A DNA stretch of 64,000 nucleotides from Acanthosoma haemorrhoidale (taxonomy: Eukaryota; Arthropoda; Insecta; Hemiptera; Acanthosomatidae), in NCBI GenBank assembly GCA_930367205.1, contig OV884013.1:118272706-118336705 (forward strand), written 5' to 3'. Positions 35,106 through 47,271 of this stretch are shown here, piece after piece. How positions within the stretch are numbered: the first letter of the stretch is position 1; each line of letters begins with the position of its first letter. Position numbers and translations under genes: made by a program. The notes under the pieces were generated by a model. The model saw nothing but the letters and a program-made list of their open reading frames with translations. It did not search any database and was not told the origin of the DNA.

Positions 35106-35976
35106 GGCAATAGGGACCAAGAACAACCACGACAAAATAAAGTGCCTTGCCTACTCAGACGATCTTGCCCTTTTAGTGGAAACGGAAGAAGAGGCGATCG
35201 ACCAAATAAAAAAACAGAACTAATGACTACAGACCCAGACTTCAAGAAGAAAGCAGTAGAAACCAAATACGGACCACAAACATTTAAGTACCTGGGCGAG
35301 ACTATACGAGAGAATCACCAAACTAGAGAGACTAAGTTTTGCAACCAGTAACGTTTATAACAAGAAAAACCTGTCCGCTAGAGCGAAAATAAGACACTAC
35401 AACACAGTCGTTAAACCGGTAATATTATATGGGACGGAAACCTCATGCCTCCCTAGTCTAGAGAAACTACTGAGAATAGAACGAAGAATCCTAAGAAGGA
35501 TCTACGGCCCCAAAAAGACACAAGAAGGATACAGGCTAAGATCCAACCAGGAAATCTACAAAGACACTAAAGACCTAGAAACGAACATAAAGATCAGGAG
35601 ACTGAAATTCCACGGTAAGAATGGCCCCGGAAAGACTAAACAAGGAAATATTCCAGAAAATCCGAGGATACAAAAGCTCAAGGGGATACGTCAAGCAGAT
35701 GAAGGAAGAAACGGAAATACTAGGAATAACGGACAAGGATTGTCAGGACGGAGAAAGATATGGGAAAAGACTGAAGGAAATCAAGGTTCTTGTGGGAAAG
35801 AAAAAATCGAAAAAGGGAGTCGCGTGGACAGAAGAAAGAAAACAAAAGCATGGAGAGATAATGAGGGAAAAATGGAAGGAAAGGAAAAACAAAACAAGGA
35901 AAGGAAAAACAAAAACAAGAAAAGAACCGAAAGTAATGATATTCGCGTGGTCTTTAAGGCCCTCCGTGACAAAAAA
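35106..35976 (+). mobile_element. LINE family C, 3' fragment, copy 2
   Basis: Longer than copy 1 at 19976-20521. It starts inside the reverse transcriptase just before the catalytic box LAYSDDLALL (Tyr-Ser-Asp-Asp at 35152-35163) and continues through FKYLGE, NKKNLSARAKIRHYN and GPKKTQEGYRLRS to a Lys/Arg-rich C-terminus and an A-rich end. At least two frameshifts split it. Confidence 0.87.
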
Positions 35977-35980
35977 TTAA
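35621..35980 (+). pseudogene. LINE C polyprotein, C-terminal part
   Basis: 119-codon frame holding the APERLNKEIFQKI stretch that follows the polymerase domain in this LINE type. It then has LGITDKDCQDG and a strongly basic tail (many Lys and Arg from about residue 80). Upstream homologous coding is in a different frame, shifted near 35615. Confidence 0.72.
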
Positions 35981-35987
35981 AAACAAT

Positions 35988-36043
35988 TACAATCTGCCTC
36001 AATGGACAATAAATAATTGTGATATATGATCTCATTCATACCA
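35988..36043 (-). mobile_element. LINE family D, extreme 3' end fragment
   Basis: About 55 bp matching, inverted, the last bases of LINE D (TACAATCTGCCTCAATG and GATCTCATTCAT). It abuts the end of the LINE C copy. Confidence 0.6.
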
Positions 36044-37028
36044 TATAATAACTATAATAAATATTATAGTTCTATCATATGGAAGTTCTGAAAATTGACT
36101 CATTTAAGGTTTTTTTGAGCTGGTCATGTATTTTTACTTTCCCACCTCAAAATTTCCCTGCAAGTATAACAAAATACTCATAACTTATTGAAACAATTTT
36201 ATTTTTTAATTAATTTAAACATGAGTAAATTACCTACAAACTTTATTCTTATAGTTGTTTTTGTTTAGCGCTTCGTTTTAAAGCGAGCTTGAGTCGGAAT
36301 CATGAGGTGGAATACACAGTTTAATATATGCGTTGTTCTTTTTCATGAACCTACCTCTAACCCTGCAGGTAGCATCTGCTGAAAATAACACCAGCCTCAA
36401 GAACCTAAGAAGATAGGGCTGGGTTGAGCAAAAGACCAAACGCCCGCTCCGGCTTATAATTCCGATTCGCCCTCGCAAGAATAATGCCTGGTTTTCAGGA
36501 TATGAGCAAACAAGAATAAAAAGTTTTTATTGTTGTGTTCTTGGTATATTTTTTTATACTTCCGGAAGTGGCAAAGTTGAAAGTCTGCACCCCCCAAAGA
36601 AGATAAATGAGAACATTTTCAAAACTTCTCCGAAACTTTCCACCGAAACCTCTTTCATGCCCCCGTTTGACTGGACTCATTACGTGTCGGTATTAGAAGG
36701 GTTTTCGAGGTACCTTAGGAAGATGCATGGGGGTGGATATTGGGAGGGAATGCTGCACTTCTATGGAAACGGCTGTAAATATCAGAGAGGCGCTTTTCTA
36801 AGAGAAAAACAAAAGAGATTGTGAGTAATGTGAATGTTATTAGATTTAACGGTTTGATCAAGGGCAAGAGAGACACGAAGCCAAATCAGAATGAAACATC
36901 TATCTACATTCATCAAAATACCATTGGCGTATTCGCAACTTAGATTGTGGAATTGAAGCTTCTGTTCGTACTCGATTACAACTAACAGAAGATTGCGATC
37001 CAAAATTGAGCCCACCCACATCATAACG
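36044..37028. other. Unassigned sequence
   Basis: No supported gene. The short minus-strand ORF 36278-36478 lies in a GC-richer patch and is unrecognised. Confidence 0.4.
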
Positions 37029-37165
37029 TTTAAGAATTAATTAAAACACCGAAATATTTCAGTTATGAGATATTTTTTTTAAATCTGAAAATTAAAAAAA
37101 TGGCCGAATATGTTAGAAATATCTGAGAGCAATATTAAATAAGTTAATGAAATCGTATTTTTTTT
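37029..37165. repeat. Direct repeat flanking a LINE D tail, left copy
   Basis: About 137 bp (AAGAATTAATTAAAACACCG and onward) repeated at 37622-37760 in the same orientation, on the other side of the LINE D copy. Confidence 0.75.
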
Positions 37166-37207
37166 TTCTCAGTGTTTTTATTGTGCTAAAATTAGAATCT
37201 GTATTAG

Positions 37208-37621
37208 AATAAGTAATCAATAAATGTTCTCATTCATACCATTTTTACAATTCATCATTCACTCGCTCATTCATACAATATTTACAAAAGTCCCAGAGGC
37301 CTCCCAAATCCAAATGTTTGTCACCTCCCTTGCAGGCGAAAGAGGAAGTGGAGTCTTGGGAAGCTCCCATGCTCCTCCGTCAGTTACATCACCGGATACG
37401 AGCCAGTGGAGGCTGACGAAGAGCATGAGAGCCACATACGCTCAGGACACGATTGGAGAAACTGGCCATTACCAGGACTCTCACTGTTGCGTATTTATAG
37501 CCGGTCAAGAGGCCACTGCCGTTTCAGTCTCCGAGGAGGATTGTAGGGATGAGTGGTGCAGTGCAGTGATTGTTCCAGGGGATTAGGGTGGTTGGATTGG
37601 CTACTATGGAATTTCATAAAC
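37208..37621 (-). mobile_element. LINE family D 3' end, between direct repeats
   Basis: Minus-strand tail from the family 3' terminus (ATGTTCTCATTCATACC) to the codons read as FMKFH on the minus strand. Best preserved minus-strand copy. The 120-codon plus-strand ORF (37224-37586) is antisense to the untranslated region and not a gene. Confidence 0.8.
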
Positions 37622-37760
37622 TTAAGAATTAATTAAAACACCGAAATATTTCAGTTATCAGATATTTTTTTTAAATCTGAAAATTAAAAAAATGGCAAAC
37701 ATGTTTGAAATATCGGACAGCAATATTAAAAGGAGTTCACGAAATCATTTTTCTTTTCTC
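37622..37760. repeat. Direct repeat flanking a LINE D tail, right copy
   Basis: Copy of 37029-37165. It is much longer than a normal LINE target duplication. Its first 35 bases also follow the LINE D copy at about 58211-58245. Confidence 0.75.
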
Positions 37761-40567
37761 ATTATCTAAAAACAATGCTAGAAAAATGGGAAGCAAGAGA
37801 TATATCAGCTATGCACTTCGTTATTAGCTTCCATATCGTCATTTTATGATGCAGACATTAAATGAACATATTAATTAGTATTCATTAACCAAACAAAACA
37901 AAAACCCACCCTACTCCTTGTTTGTCTGTTATAACTAAAATGGTTATAAATTGACAATGGTTCAGCCACATTTGACGGTTCCCACAGTGAGGCTAAAACC
38001 ACTTACTTAGATTTAAAGCTCGTTCAATTAAAATAAGACAGCTTGAGGAGCGCATTGGCTTGGTCTGTCCTGGCTCTATAAATCCCAAGAAAGCTGGCTA
38101 ATTAGGTCGTCGCTAGGAGAACTGTCTTAGGGCACACCAGGCGATACGAAGTAATAGCTCTATATTAAGATAACTTAAATTTCATTCCAACGATATTTAA
38201 AAACAAACATGTTGGCACACTATGGAAACACTTCGACATGACACTCTTGCAAACGTTCAAAAATCAATTACTCAGAATCGCTCGCCATTTTATCAGAAAC
38301 ATCCATTTCCGAAGCACCACCAAAGGGGCCTATTTGTCTTTATCGGATCCACATTCAGCTCGGATTACACGATGGATCTCCGGCAGCTGTATTTTGTCAA
38401 GTTAGTTCAGAAAAAAACAATAATACTCATGTTGTTACCGGTACTGTTGTAAGCTTTTGTTCAAGCTAGATTTAAATAGGACCTTTACTATTATCATAGC
38501 TATTATCTAACTACTATCATATATGAAAGACTTCATATGGTCAAATCTGCAAATCCCATAAACATTTATGTATCAATTAAATTAATAAAAACTAATAAAT
38601 CCTTGGCGCGACCTCTCAAGACGAGACTCGGCCAACCTAAGAATGATGCTATTTTGTCTAGCCGGCGCTAAATAAGAACACTTGGCGATAGCTCACAACC
38701 AATAAATTTGGTTTTATTAGCCAAATCCATCGTTACTCAAATTTTCAAAAATTCAACCACGAACAGACCCTTTCCCAAAGAAAAAATTCAAGGGGCAACG
38801 AGAATGCAACCAGAGCCTCCGTGGTGTAAAGGTACAGTCGACATAAAACATTATGATGATATCTATTTTATGTTTTTTTTTGACAAGATAAAATTACAAA
38901 AACTCACTAAAACTGTCATCGTTTTCATATTTTTTATACAATCATGTTTATCAATATACAATATTAGTATATATAAACAGTAATTATTTTTTATATTAAT
39001 AATTTTTAAAATAATGTACATGATATTCTTGAATAATATTTTGTGTCAATAAATGTTAATGTATACATCTTTTTACATATAGGTTTTAATTTATAACGAC
39101 ACAGCACTAGTTGCCTGAAGGTGGAACTGATGGAGTTTGAAACATCGCAACAAAAATCTACTTTTACATACTTCACATGGCGTATATTACTAAATGTTTT
39201 GTGACAATAGACTTGGTAGTCGAATTTGATTGCCTGATCTAAATAAAAATAAAATTTGGTGTCCACGAAAAATAATCAAGTTTCTGTATTAAATAACAAA
39301 TAATTATTTATTATATTACTAAGTAGAGTATAAAATTAAAAATTTGGGCGTGCTGATTTATAACATATGTTATGGATGAGACATGGTTTAGTAGACTGTT
39401 ACTATAAAAAGTAATTGGCTTACGACGTGAGTTACGTACGTTTCATGAGTCCATATTAAATTTATATAAAAAATAGCTCACTTTTTTTAACAAAAAAAAA
39501 AAATAGTAACTAAAATCTGATATTAAATTAATACATAAAATTAAAAATAAAATAGTGCTATAAAATCTTTCCATCACAAAATTATTAATGCTCGTTTCTA
39601 CTACCTTCCTCACTTTCCTAATAAAAATAAGACCTGTGAAATAATTTCCACACTTCAACGTCTAGTCGTGAAAATTCCTTGATCCAGGCAGCCTATCCCC
39701 TATGCTATAATTCACTGAGCCCTATCAACCCTTGAACGGACTCGGGCAAAAGGACTATCCCTCCTGTCTGTCTAACCTTCACCACTTACCACTCTGTCTT
39801 CTCCCTCTCACCATTCCTCTCTATTGCTTACTTCTTACCAGTATACACACATTCTTCATATACTTTCTAAAGCATGAAATATATCTTTCAATTTAAACAA
39901 CCATTACAGATGGAAAAATTACATTGTCCTCTACAGGGTCCTATCTTACCCGAAAGAGTAATTAATTTAATGTTGTTAATTTATGATCCGAAGTCAGAAG
40001 TGAAAGCGTCAAGATTTGCCTTTACAATCAATCGTGTCCATCCAACATACAAAAGAGGGAAATATTTTATTTTCAAAATAATTGGAACCTGCCAAATTGT
40101 AATTGGGTTGCTAAAACATAGGAAAGCGCTAAATCAATGAGCGAAATTTTTTAAATTAAGAATAAATTATCAATTTTGTTTGGTGTAGTTCAAGCTAAGA
40201 GTTTGTAATATGAACCAATAAGGAATAAACCAATTGTACTAAGTGTATCCCTACAGCTTTATTTTAGTTCTCGTAACCAGAACGGGAAATTTATCTTTTA
40301 GGCTACGAGCTGTAACATCCATGATGTAGATACAGTGAAATTACCTTTGCATTTTAGTTTCATGGCGATTGATTAACGTTAATGATATGCTAAAGCACAC
40401 TGTTCTAGATAACTGTGTCACTTGAAAACCAACACCGAAGAAACATTCCTCTAAAAAATAATCAGCTCTCTAAACAAAACCAATGGCGACACCTACTTTC
40501 AAATATGGCGAAAGGACCAAACTAACTGCTTCCGTGAAAAACCAAAAACATAACTCTTAGTTTTTCC
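37761..40567. other. Unassigned AT-rich sequence with weak ORFs
   Basis: Two ATG-started ORFs (38222-38452, 76 codons; 39874-40140, 88 codons) have no recognised domain, no splice support and no second copy here. They are left unassigned. Confidence 0.35.
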
Positions 40568-41412
40568 AAGTCTTGTCTACTAGTTTATTTTAATTCCATT
40601 CCTCTCCCTGTATCCGAGACAGTACGGTACTTAGTCTTCCATCCCGACAAACGGCTGACCTGGAACCCACATACGAGGCTAACTAAACATAAGATTTGGG
40701 CAACTGTACAGACTACTTCAAAGGACATCCCATCGCTCAATAAAAAATAAACTACTAATCTACAAAGTTATACTCAAGCCAAGCTGGACACACAGAATAG
40801 AGCTATGAGGGACAGCAAAAAGTCAATCATCAAGCGTATCCAATCCTTTCAATCAAAAGTCCTGAGAACAATAGTAAATGCCCCTTATTACGTCAGCAAC
40901 AAAACCCTTCATAACTATCTTAATATACCTTACATTCTTGAACTCACCCTTCCAAGTTCACGAAATGCCATAGCAACCTATCCAACCACCCTAATACCGT
41001 AGCACAGTCATTGGACTGCACCACTCATCCCTATAATCCTCCTCGGAGACTAAAACGGCAGTGGCCTCGTGACCTGCTATAAATGCGTAACAGCGGGAGT
41101 CCTGGCAATGGCCAGTTTCTCCAATCGTGTCGTGAGCGTGTGTGGCTCTTGCGCTCTTGGTCAGCCTCCACTAGTTCGTATCCGGTGACACGGCTGTCGG
41201 AGGAGCGTGGGGGACGTCCCAAGACTCCACTATCTCTTTCGCATGCTAGGGAGGTGGCAACTATGTGATTTGGGAGGTCTCTGGGCTGTTCGTAAATACT
41301 GAATGAATGAGGGACTGAATGGAAATTGTAAATATGACATGAATGAGATCATTTATCACAGTTACTTATTGCCCAATGAGGCAGATTGTAATTTTATCAC
41401 AATAAAATTGTT
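40568..41412 (+). mobile_element. LINE family D, 3' fragment, copy 1
   Basis: Begins in the reverse transcriptase C-terminal region (a degenerate LGLHLDKRLTWNPHTR block near 40640) and continues through a broken frame with QSKVLRTIVNAPYYVSN (about 40852) to a 3' untranslated region ending near an AATAAA at 41401. It starts at nearly the same point as copy 2 (53297), so these may be copies of one truncated subfamily. Jockey-like by motif. Confidence 0.83.
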
Positions 41413-42587
41413 GTTAATCTAGTTTTTCCAACGCTGAGAAATTAGTTCTGATTCTGCTGCAACGATAGAAATGTTTACCCAAATATTGAAATGCATTTTA
41501 ATCCAATATCAGCTCGGTATGACTAACGTCTATTGGCAGTTGAAAGAATATGAACAATATTATAGGTTTTTATAGATAATTAATAAAATAAATTAATAAT
41601 ATTAAAAACAATTAGATTTAAAGAGTTGCGACACTAAAAAAATGTCAAGAAATCTATCTATTACCTATTTAAGTGTCTATATAAAAGTATATACCAGGAG
41701 CGTTATTTATTCTCTGTCAGATTTATACTTACATTTTACAGAATTTAGCTATTTAAAATTACACAATTTTTGTTATTTTATGAATAATTTATAATAATAT
41801 AAGCATATAGTTTATAACTTTAAAAAATACAGTGTAGAAATTATAACCCCTTCTAGTTCTTCAATAAATCCTTGCTTATCTTTTCAATTTGTATCAACAG
41901 TTCTCCACTAGACAAGCGTCAGGCACAATTTAATGTGATCCCACATTGTCTTTGATGCTGCACATCGAACATATGTGAATACTTGCAGCTCCCCTTCTCC
42001 TACTATGCCTAATGATAGAAATAATTTCTGTACAAAAAATGAAATACCCCTCAACTAAGATAAACAAAACTATAACTTAAATAACAAAGTATTACAAATA
42101 TAGAAATTCTATATATCTCAAATAACTCTTATGTATTAAATTGAAATGATCGAGTTCTCATTTCGTCCCACCTGTTCTGTGTAATTGAAAGTGGTTTGGG
42201 CCGGCTGAATACCTGGAGCATCCCCAGTCGTGAGGTAGTGGTAGCTTGCCGGACGAGGGGTATGGATTGGAGTATGTGGATAAACTACAACTTATTTAAC
42301 TAAAGTCCTTAAACCTTCGAAACTAGACAGCCTAGGAGTTGACAGTAATCATTAATATATAGCTGAGTTGGTGTTGTATATCCACATGGGTTCATGGACA
42401 ATAGGTTTTAGATTTCTACAAACTGTCTCAGGTAGTCAGTAGCTCTAACCATTTCATACATCTATACATACAAAGTATGTTGAAACGTTATACGTCAATA
42501 ATTTGATGAAGATTTCTCTTTCATTCTCTCTTTCACTGACTAATTCATTTACTCAATGGTAAAGTTAGATATACAGTAATTAAGTGC
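41413..42587. other. Unassigned AT-rich sequence
   Basis: No supported gene or repeat. Confidence 0.45.
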
Positions 42588-42600
42588 TACTATGAAATTG

Positions 42601-42882
42601 TTTTTTTTAAAACTCTGAAAATTTGAAAAGAGGAATGGGGTAAATAAAAAACATGGAATTTGTAGGAGTGAAAGGGATCTTTTTACTAGGAGGGGTCTGT
42701 TTGAAGGAAATGAGGAGTGTGATAGACCTCGGCTGAGGTGTAGATATCTCAGTGGTGAGAGTCCACTGAAGGTTGAGCCTAGAACCATGTAGTGCTGACT
42801 CGTTCAGGGTTGGGTAGCGTTCAGTGGTGTGCCCGTCAGGGGCTTGTTGATTGGCTAAGGACCGTAATGTCCACCATCTTGT
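42601..42882 (-). mobile_element. LINE family B 3' end, copy 3
   Basis: Poly(A) as a T run from 42601, followed by the family B tail with GAGAGTCCACTGAAGG and CCGTAATGTCCACCAT blocks. The imperfect target duplication TACTATGAAA / TACTGTGAAA lies at 42588-42597 and 42883-42892. Confidence 0.8.
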
Positions 42883-42892
42883 TACTGTGAAA

Positions 42893-43094
42893 TTTTTTTT
42901 TTTTTTCCCTTAGCTCTCAAACTTATAAAAATAGGATGTGGGAAAAATAAAAGGAAAATTATTTTGGGCTGATAAGTGCCTTTCACTAAGGGGAGTCCCC
43001 CATTTGAAGGATGTATCAGAAGGATATAGGATGTGGAGTGCCTAAAGGAGGCGGGTGGAATCAGGAAGGTAGTAGGAGTCTACCAAGGGTGACT
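42893..43094 (-). mobile_element. LINE family B 3' end, copy 4, inserted at copy 3's duplicated site
   Basis: A second tail of the family. The T run starts at 42893, and the target duplication CTGTGAAA lies at 42885-42892 and 43095-43102. The left copy overlaps the right target duplication of copy 3. Closest in sequence to the copy at 21148-21344. Confidence 0.82.
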
Positions 43095-43549
43095 CTGTGA
43101 AACTATCAAGATATTTGTATAAGTACCGCGTACTAACCAGTTTTGTCACTGAGAATGTGCCACTCATTCCAAATAATTACCATTTATTTTTCACTTATTC
43201 CTTAATTATTCAAATTTTGAGAGCTTTGAAAAAAACAAAACATATCGAATACAGTTTAGGCAATGAGGCGTGTTCCTATTTATAATACAGCCGATGTCTT
43301 CACTGGAAACAATTTTATCTATACGTGGTCTTATTGGTTTAGTAAGTCAATGCTACACCGAGAGGCAAAAAAAGTGGCCACTCTGCAGTATTCGCACTGA
43401 TTTCCAATCAATTTATCATTAACGTCTCCGCATATGTTTAGAGCAAATAACAGGCCATATGAAACATTTTAGGAATATTAAAAGTATAAAATAAATAAAA
43501 ACCAGTGTTATTAATTACTTTGAAATTAACAACATTTCATATTTATAAG

Positions 43550-44060
43550 GTGTGTTTCCGCCTCTTGCGTTTATTACGGCTTGTATTTGACGGGGTATTT
43601 ACCTAATAAGGTTTTGAATAAATTCCCGAGGGATGTTTTCGTATTTTTCAGTTAGGGCAACCCTTAACTCCTGAAGCGAATCTGGTTGGAAGTCTTTTTA
43701 TTCGTCTTGGCAACTCATCCTATTGATTTACAATAGGGTTAAGATCTGGACTACAAGCTAGCCACTCTCAACATAGGTATCGGGAACAGCCTCCGGAAGA
43801 ATGTCCTCTATGCAGCCAGCATCTAGTATCCAGCGGGCTAGAGACCCCTTTATAAAAATTAATCCCAGCACAGATCTTAACTCCTCCTCCACCGTAGGTC
43901 CATCTTTGTGAAGAAGTTGCAGCCTTATACGGCTCATTAATTCTTCTCCAAACTCTCTCAGGTCATCGTAGACGAAACCGTGATTCGTCTGAAAAGAGAA
44001 CTTTTCCCCAATCCTTCACGGTACACCTGATGTGTTGTATGACAAAATTTAATCGAGCTG
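43550..44060 (-). pseudogene. Tc1-like transposase, C-terminal half
   Basis: Degenerate coding for the catalytic and C-terminal region of a DD34E-type transposase. The final AVINARGGNTPY block is the family's typical end. Interrupted by several stop codons and separated from the N-terminal half by the solo LTR at 44061. Confidence 0.75.
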
Positions 44061-44898
44061 TGTCGAGTCGTCACGAGGGGGGTGCCTAGTTACCCTAGTC
44101 CTGGTGACGAAGTGAGGGTTGATTAGGCTATGACCTGGACAATTGCTTCATGATGGGTCTTACTATCTGACTCCATATCTGATAGGTATGTGCCCCGACA
44201 TGACAATGCACTATGTTCAGGAGAAGAGGTATAGTGTATAATGGGAATGACTACGAATTCACACTCGGTATCTGACGGTAGGTAAAATCCCAAAGGCGAG
44301 TGCGACTCGGAGAGAGGCAAACTGGATTGCCGTGGGAGACACTACTAGGTAAATTTGTAGGGCCACGGCAACCATTGTCCGCGAGGGAGAGGTCTCTCCC
44401 ATGACGAAGGCAGAGAATCCCACTAGGAGAGTTTGGGGTGGGGTCTGACAAGGCCGGACTAAAACATAGCGAGGTTAGGAGAGAGAGATGCAGAGGTTTT
44501 CATAAATGAGAAGGCCAAGTCTCGAAACATCAGTGCAGCCGCAAGTCATCAGTTAGAGAAGATTAAATAGACCCCGGGGTCTATTTATAGTTGGGGTCCC
44601 TCGTTAGTATCCAATCATGGGACTCGTTATTGTGGTCAATGTGCCAGCCCAGTATGTGGTGGCCTTTGTTCTCGTAGTGACTCAGGCCTTGTCTGGGTCG
44701 CTTTACTACCTGCTCTTGGGTAGAGGGTGAGGGTTCCCAGCCTCGAACTAGTATACTTGCAGCCGCGTCTTTTATTGTTTACAACATTTACAGTGACTTA
44801 TGGTTTGGTAATGTTATTTACATTTGTTTATATTAATTTACAATATATATACCATAGAGTATAGAGTGATTTATCTTATGTAGTTAGTGGTCGCTACA
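44061..44898. mobile_element. Solo LTR, TG...CA type, copy 3, nested in Tc1
   Basis: 838 bp, starting TGTCGAGTCGTC and ending GGTCGCTACA, with a perfect 5-bp duplication AGCTG at 44056-44060 and 44899-44903. Homologous to 10891-11770 and 15030-15933. It lies inside the Tc1-like transposase gene. Confidence 0.88.
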
Positions 44899-44903
44899 AG
44901 CTG

Positions 44904-45190
44904 TATTATGCCATGTTTGCAATTCTGGTTCATGGGCAGGCCTTCTTGCTCTTAAGCCAGCCTAAGAGAGTCTTCCCCTCACTGTACACGAACTAACGCC
45001 AGGATGATGGTTTGCACTAAAGTGCGCCCATCCCTCTGAGTAATCCCTCACTTCGTCGGTATTCTTGTTTCCTTGCAACGATGAAACGTATTTATAACAG
45101 TATCTATTGAAATATTTAATACTCTTGAAACATATGCTTGGCTTCTTCCATCTTCCGACAACGCAATTATTCTAGGTGCACGAGTAACAC
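44904..45190 (-). pseudogene. Tc1-like transposase, N-terminal half
   Basis: Helix-turn-helix DNA-binding region, recognisable as RAPRIIALSEDGRSQ and YVSRVLNISIDTVI. It is followed by a broken linker with premature stops before the LTR insertion point. Confidence 0.75.
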
Positions 45191-45470
45191 TTTAATATTT
45201 AACTAAATAACTTAATTTAATGTTTAACTGAAACCGAACTGATTAAAAGATAGTAAATAATAAGCACAATTGTGAATTTAAATGATTAGAGATCAAAGAT
45301 AAAAAGAACAAATAGTAAAGTATGATTTGTTTGTGTTCGTAATGTTTATTTCCCTATCTTAAAAATACGTATGTTAAATATTATTATATAATATATTATT
45401 TAAAAATGCACGTTAAAAATATTTATGTTTTGCGATAACGAGTGGTTACTTTCTTTTGAAGGTAAGTGTA

Positions 45471-46159
45471 TTTGTAGAAGAGCAAGTCAAACACGGGCTA
45501 TCTAATACAAATTAAAACCCTCCCACTACTTGACAAATTGATGGTGAACAAATTCAATTTCATTCGTCTTCCTTCCACTCCGATTCCGGTTCTGGTTTCA
45601 AAATTGTCTGAGTTTTTTTTTATTCGTCCAAGAGACGGCGGGGTTCATTTCTGATCCATCTGACAATTTATTTATTTATTTATTTATACCTAGCCACAGT
45701 GCGCTATCTAGCGTAAACAGTAAAAGCCATTACAGTTCGAGCGGAAATTTTCTTTTATTGGCCAATGTCAGTGCATTCGGTGCCTCGTACCGGAGTTTTG
45801 CCCATGTATGAACCCAATAGGGGCGAGGTATTTGCTCAATGGGGCAGCAGGGAGCGCTCCTCCGATAAGTATTCGCCAATACTCATATACCCATCCCTGG
45901 TCTGTTTTAAGCTGATTTATCGCTTATGCGAAACCGCGCATTCGCAAATACACAAATCCTTCACTAGATTGTCGGAGAGATCGAAACAATTTCATCTGTG
46001 GAAATGAGCAGTAAGGTATGAATTTCATAACAGTGCTTCTGCTATATCAACCCTTCAATGGGCACACGCAAATTTCGAGTATTATAACTATAACATACGT
46101 CTTTGAGACGTGTGCAAAAAAAGGTTTTTTTTTGTAGCGAATTGTTCGAATGAAAATAA
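45471..46159. other. Unassigned sequence with CpG-richer 80-codon ORF
   Basis: The part 45690-46010 is richer in G, C and CpG than its surroundings and holds an open frame (45765-46007). The encoded protein is unrecognised and there is no ATG at the frame start. It might be an exon or 5' region of a host gene; this is weak. Confidence 0.3.
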
Positions 46160-46906
46160 ATGGTGTCCCAGAATTAACGCAAGATTTGATTTAAATAGAA
46201 AACACAGTTTTTAGTATTTTTGTTGTTATTTTCTTATTGAATTATAAAGTAAATAGGATAGGGTTATTTATGCAATGATGCAGCGTTGAATTTCCTCTTT
46301 TAATGCACATGTGGATGTGGGCTTGTTGACATACACCTTTGACTTCAAATAAACCCATAAAAAGAAATCGAAAGGTGCTAAATGACATGATCTAGGGGGC
46401 CAATTCTCATCACCGAACAAGAGAGTACACGACCTGGAAATGTCTTATGCAGTATTTGAATTGTTGCATGGGCTGTATGGCATGTGGCACCATCTTGTTG
46501 AAACCACATATTGGCCACGTCAATATTTTATTACGGCAATTTACTACAATTTAATTTTCCCAGATTTTATTGACATTTGAACGGCTTGTTTTTGGAAGAC
46601 CAGTGTGTTTAGTGTCTCCAACTGATCCAGTCTCCCCAAATTTTTGAATTAATCACTTCACAGTTAATGGAGTCAAAACACTATTCCGACCACATTTTGT
46701 ATGACATTTTCGAACTGTGGCCTCCAAACATTCATTATTTTTGTGATAATGTCCAACAATAAAGACACGTTGTTCTATCGTGTAACGCTCCATTTTTACT
46801 AACTCTTAACTGTTAGCTTTCAATTTTTTTTTTTTAGGGTTGCCAGCACTTTACTGCTCAAATGGCGGCAAATTCAAATCTTGCGTTAATTTTGGGACAC
46901 CCTTTA
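46160..46906 (-). mobile_element. Mariner-like transposon, internally deleted, family M1 copy 3
   Basis: Complete at both ends: TGGTGTCCCAGAATTAACGC at the left and GCGTTAATTTTGGGACACCC at the right. On the minus strand the transposase begins at an ATG near 46792 with MERYTIEQRVFIVGHYHKNN, then TGSVGDTKHTGLPKTSRS, then a deletion junction, then WFQQDGATCHTAH and a broken C-terminal part. About 750 bp remain of an element that should be around 1.3 kb. It gives the best view of family M1. Confidence 0.9.
46380..46792 (-). pseudogene. Mariner-like transposase with internal deletion
   Basis: A DUF4817-like N-terminal helix-turn-helix domain (MERYTIEQRVFIV) is joined to the catalytic QQDGATCHT segment, after loss of the part in between. 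An in-frame stop occurs after TVK. The remaining Asp of the catalytic box is present, but the protein cannot be made intact. Confidence 0.8.
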
Positions 46907-46969
46907 TAAATAAGCATAGCATATTTTATTAAAATAATTAAATAAAAGTTGTAAACTAAGAAACAAAAA

Positions 46970-47230
46970 CTAATTTATTACACTAGACAACATGGGCTTG
47001 AAACACTTTATGCATCTGTAAGTGGTTTGCCTACTCTTTTGATGTGAACAATAGCGACAATTTTTCCATTTGGGCAGTTTATCATTAATTTCCTGAGAGC
47101 AATTGGTTTCTTCGGGTTTCCTAAGTCTAAGAATAATTCGTACTATTTTCTTGAGGCTATTTGGTGAATTTGTATAATCGGATCGTGGCATTGTAGGTAT
47201 AGCCAGAATATGCAAGACTAACGCCATCAT
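46970..47230 (-). pseudogene. Possible piggyBac-type transposase C-terminal Cys-rich end
   Basis: An 86-codon frame ending CRYCSHQKSRQTTYRCIKC. This resembles the cysteine-rich tail (CX2C...CX2C) found at the C-terminus of piggyBac-like transposases, with a Leu/Lys-rich segment before it. No catalytic domain is visible upstream on the minus strand; instead a direct duplication follows (47272-47740). Could be a deleted element of that superfamily. Confidence 0.4.
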
Positions 47231-47271
47231 ATTGTAAAATATTGCCAGGGGTCATCGTCTCTCTTCACCGA

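Larger units (their letters stand above)
43354..45470 (-). mobile_element. Tc1-like transposon split by a solo LTR
   Basis: Minus-strand transposon with imperfect inverted ends (TACACCGAGAGGC...GTGGCCACT at 43354 and GTGGTTACTTTCTTTTGAAG to 45470). Without the 843 bp of LTR and duplicated target it measures about 1.27 kb. The N-terminal DNA-binding part (RIIALSEDGRSQAYVSRVLN) lies at about 45180-45110. The C-terminal part (IPREFIQNLI, then RQIQAVINARGGNTPY) lies at about 43650-43560. Many stops and shifts show long decay. Confidence 0.85.

Noticed and set aside
39874..40140. 88-codon ATG ORF as a small host gene
   Set aside because: No domain, signal peptide, splice or promoter evidence, and a low-complexity AT-rich setting.
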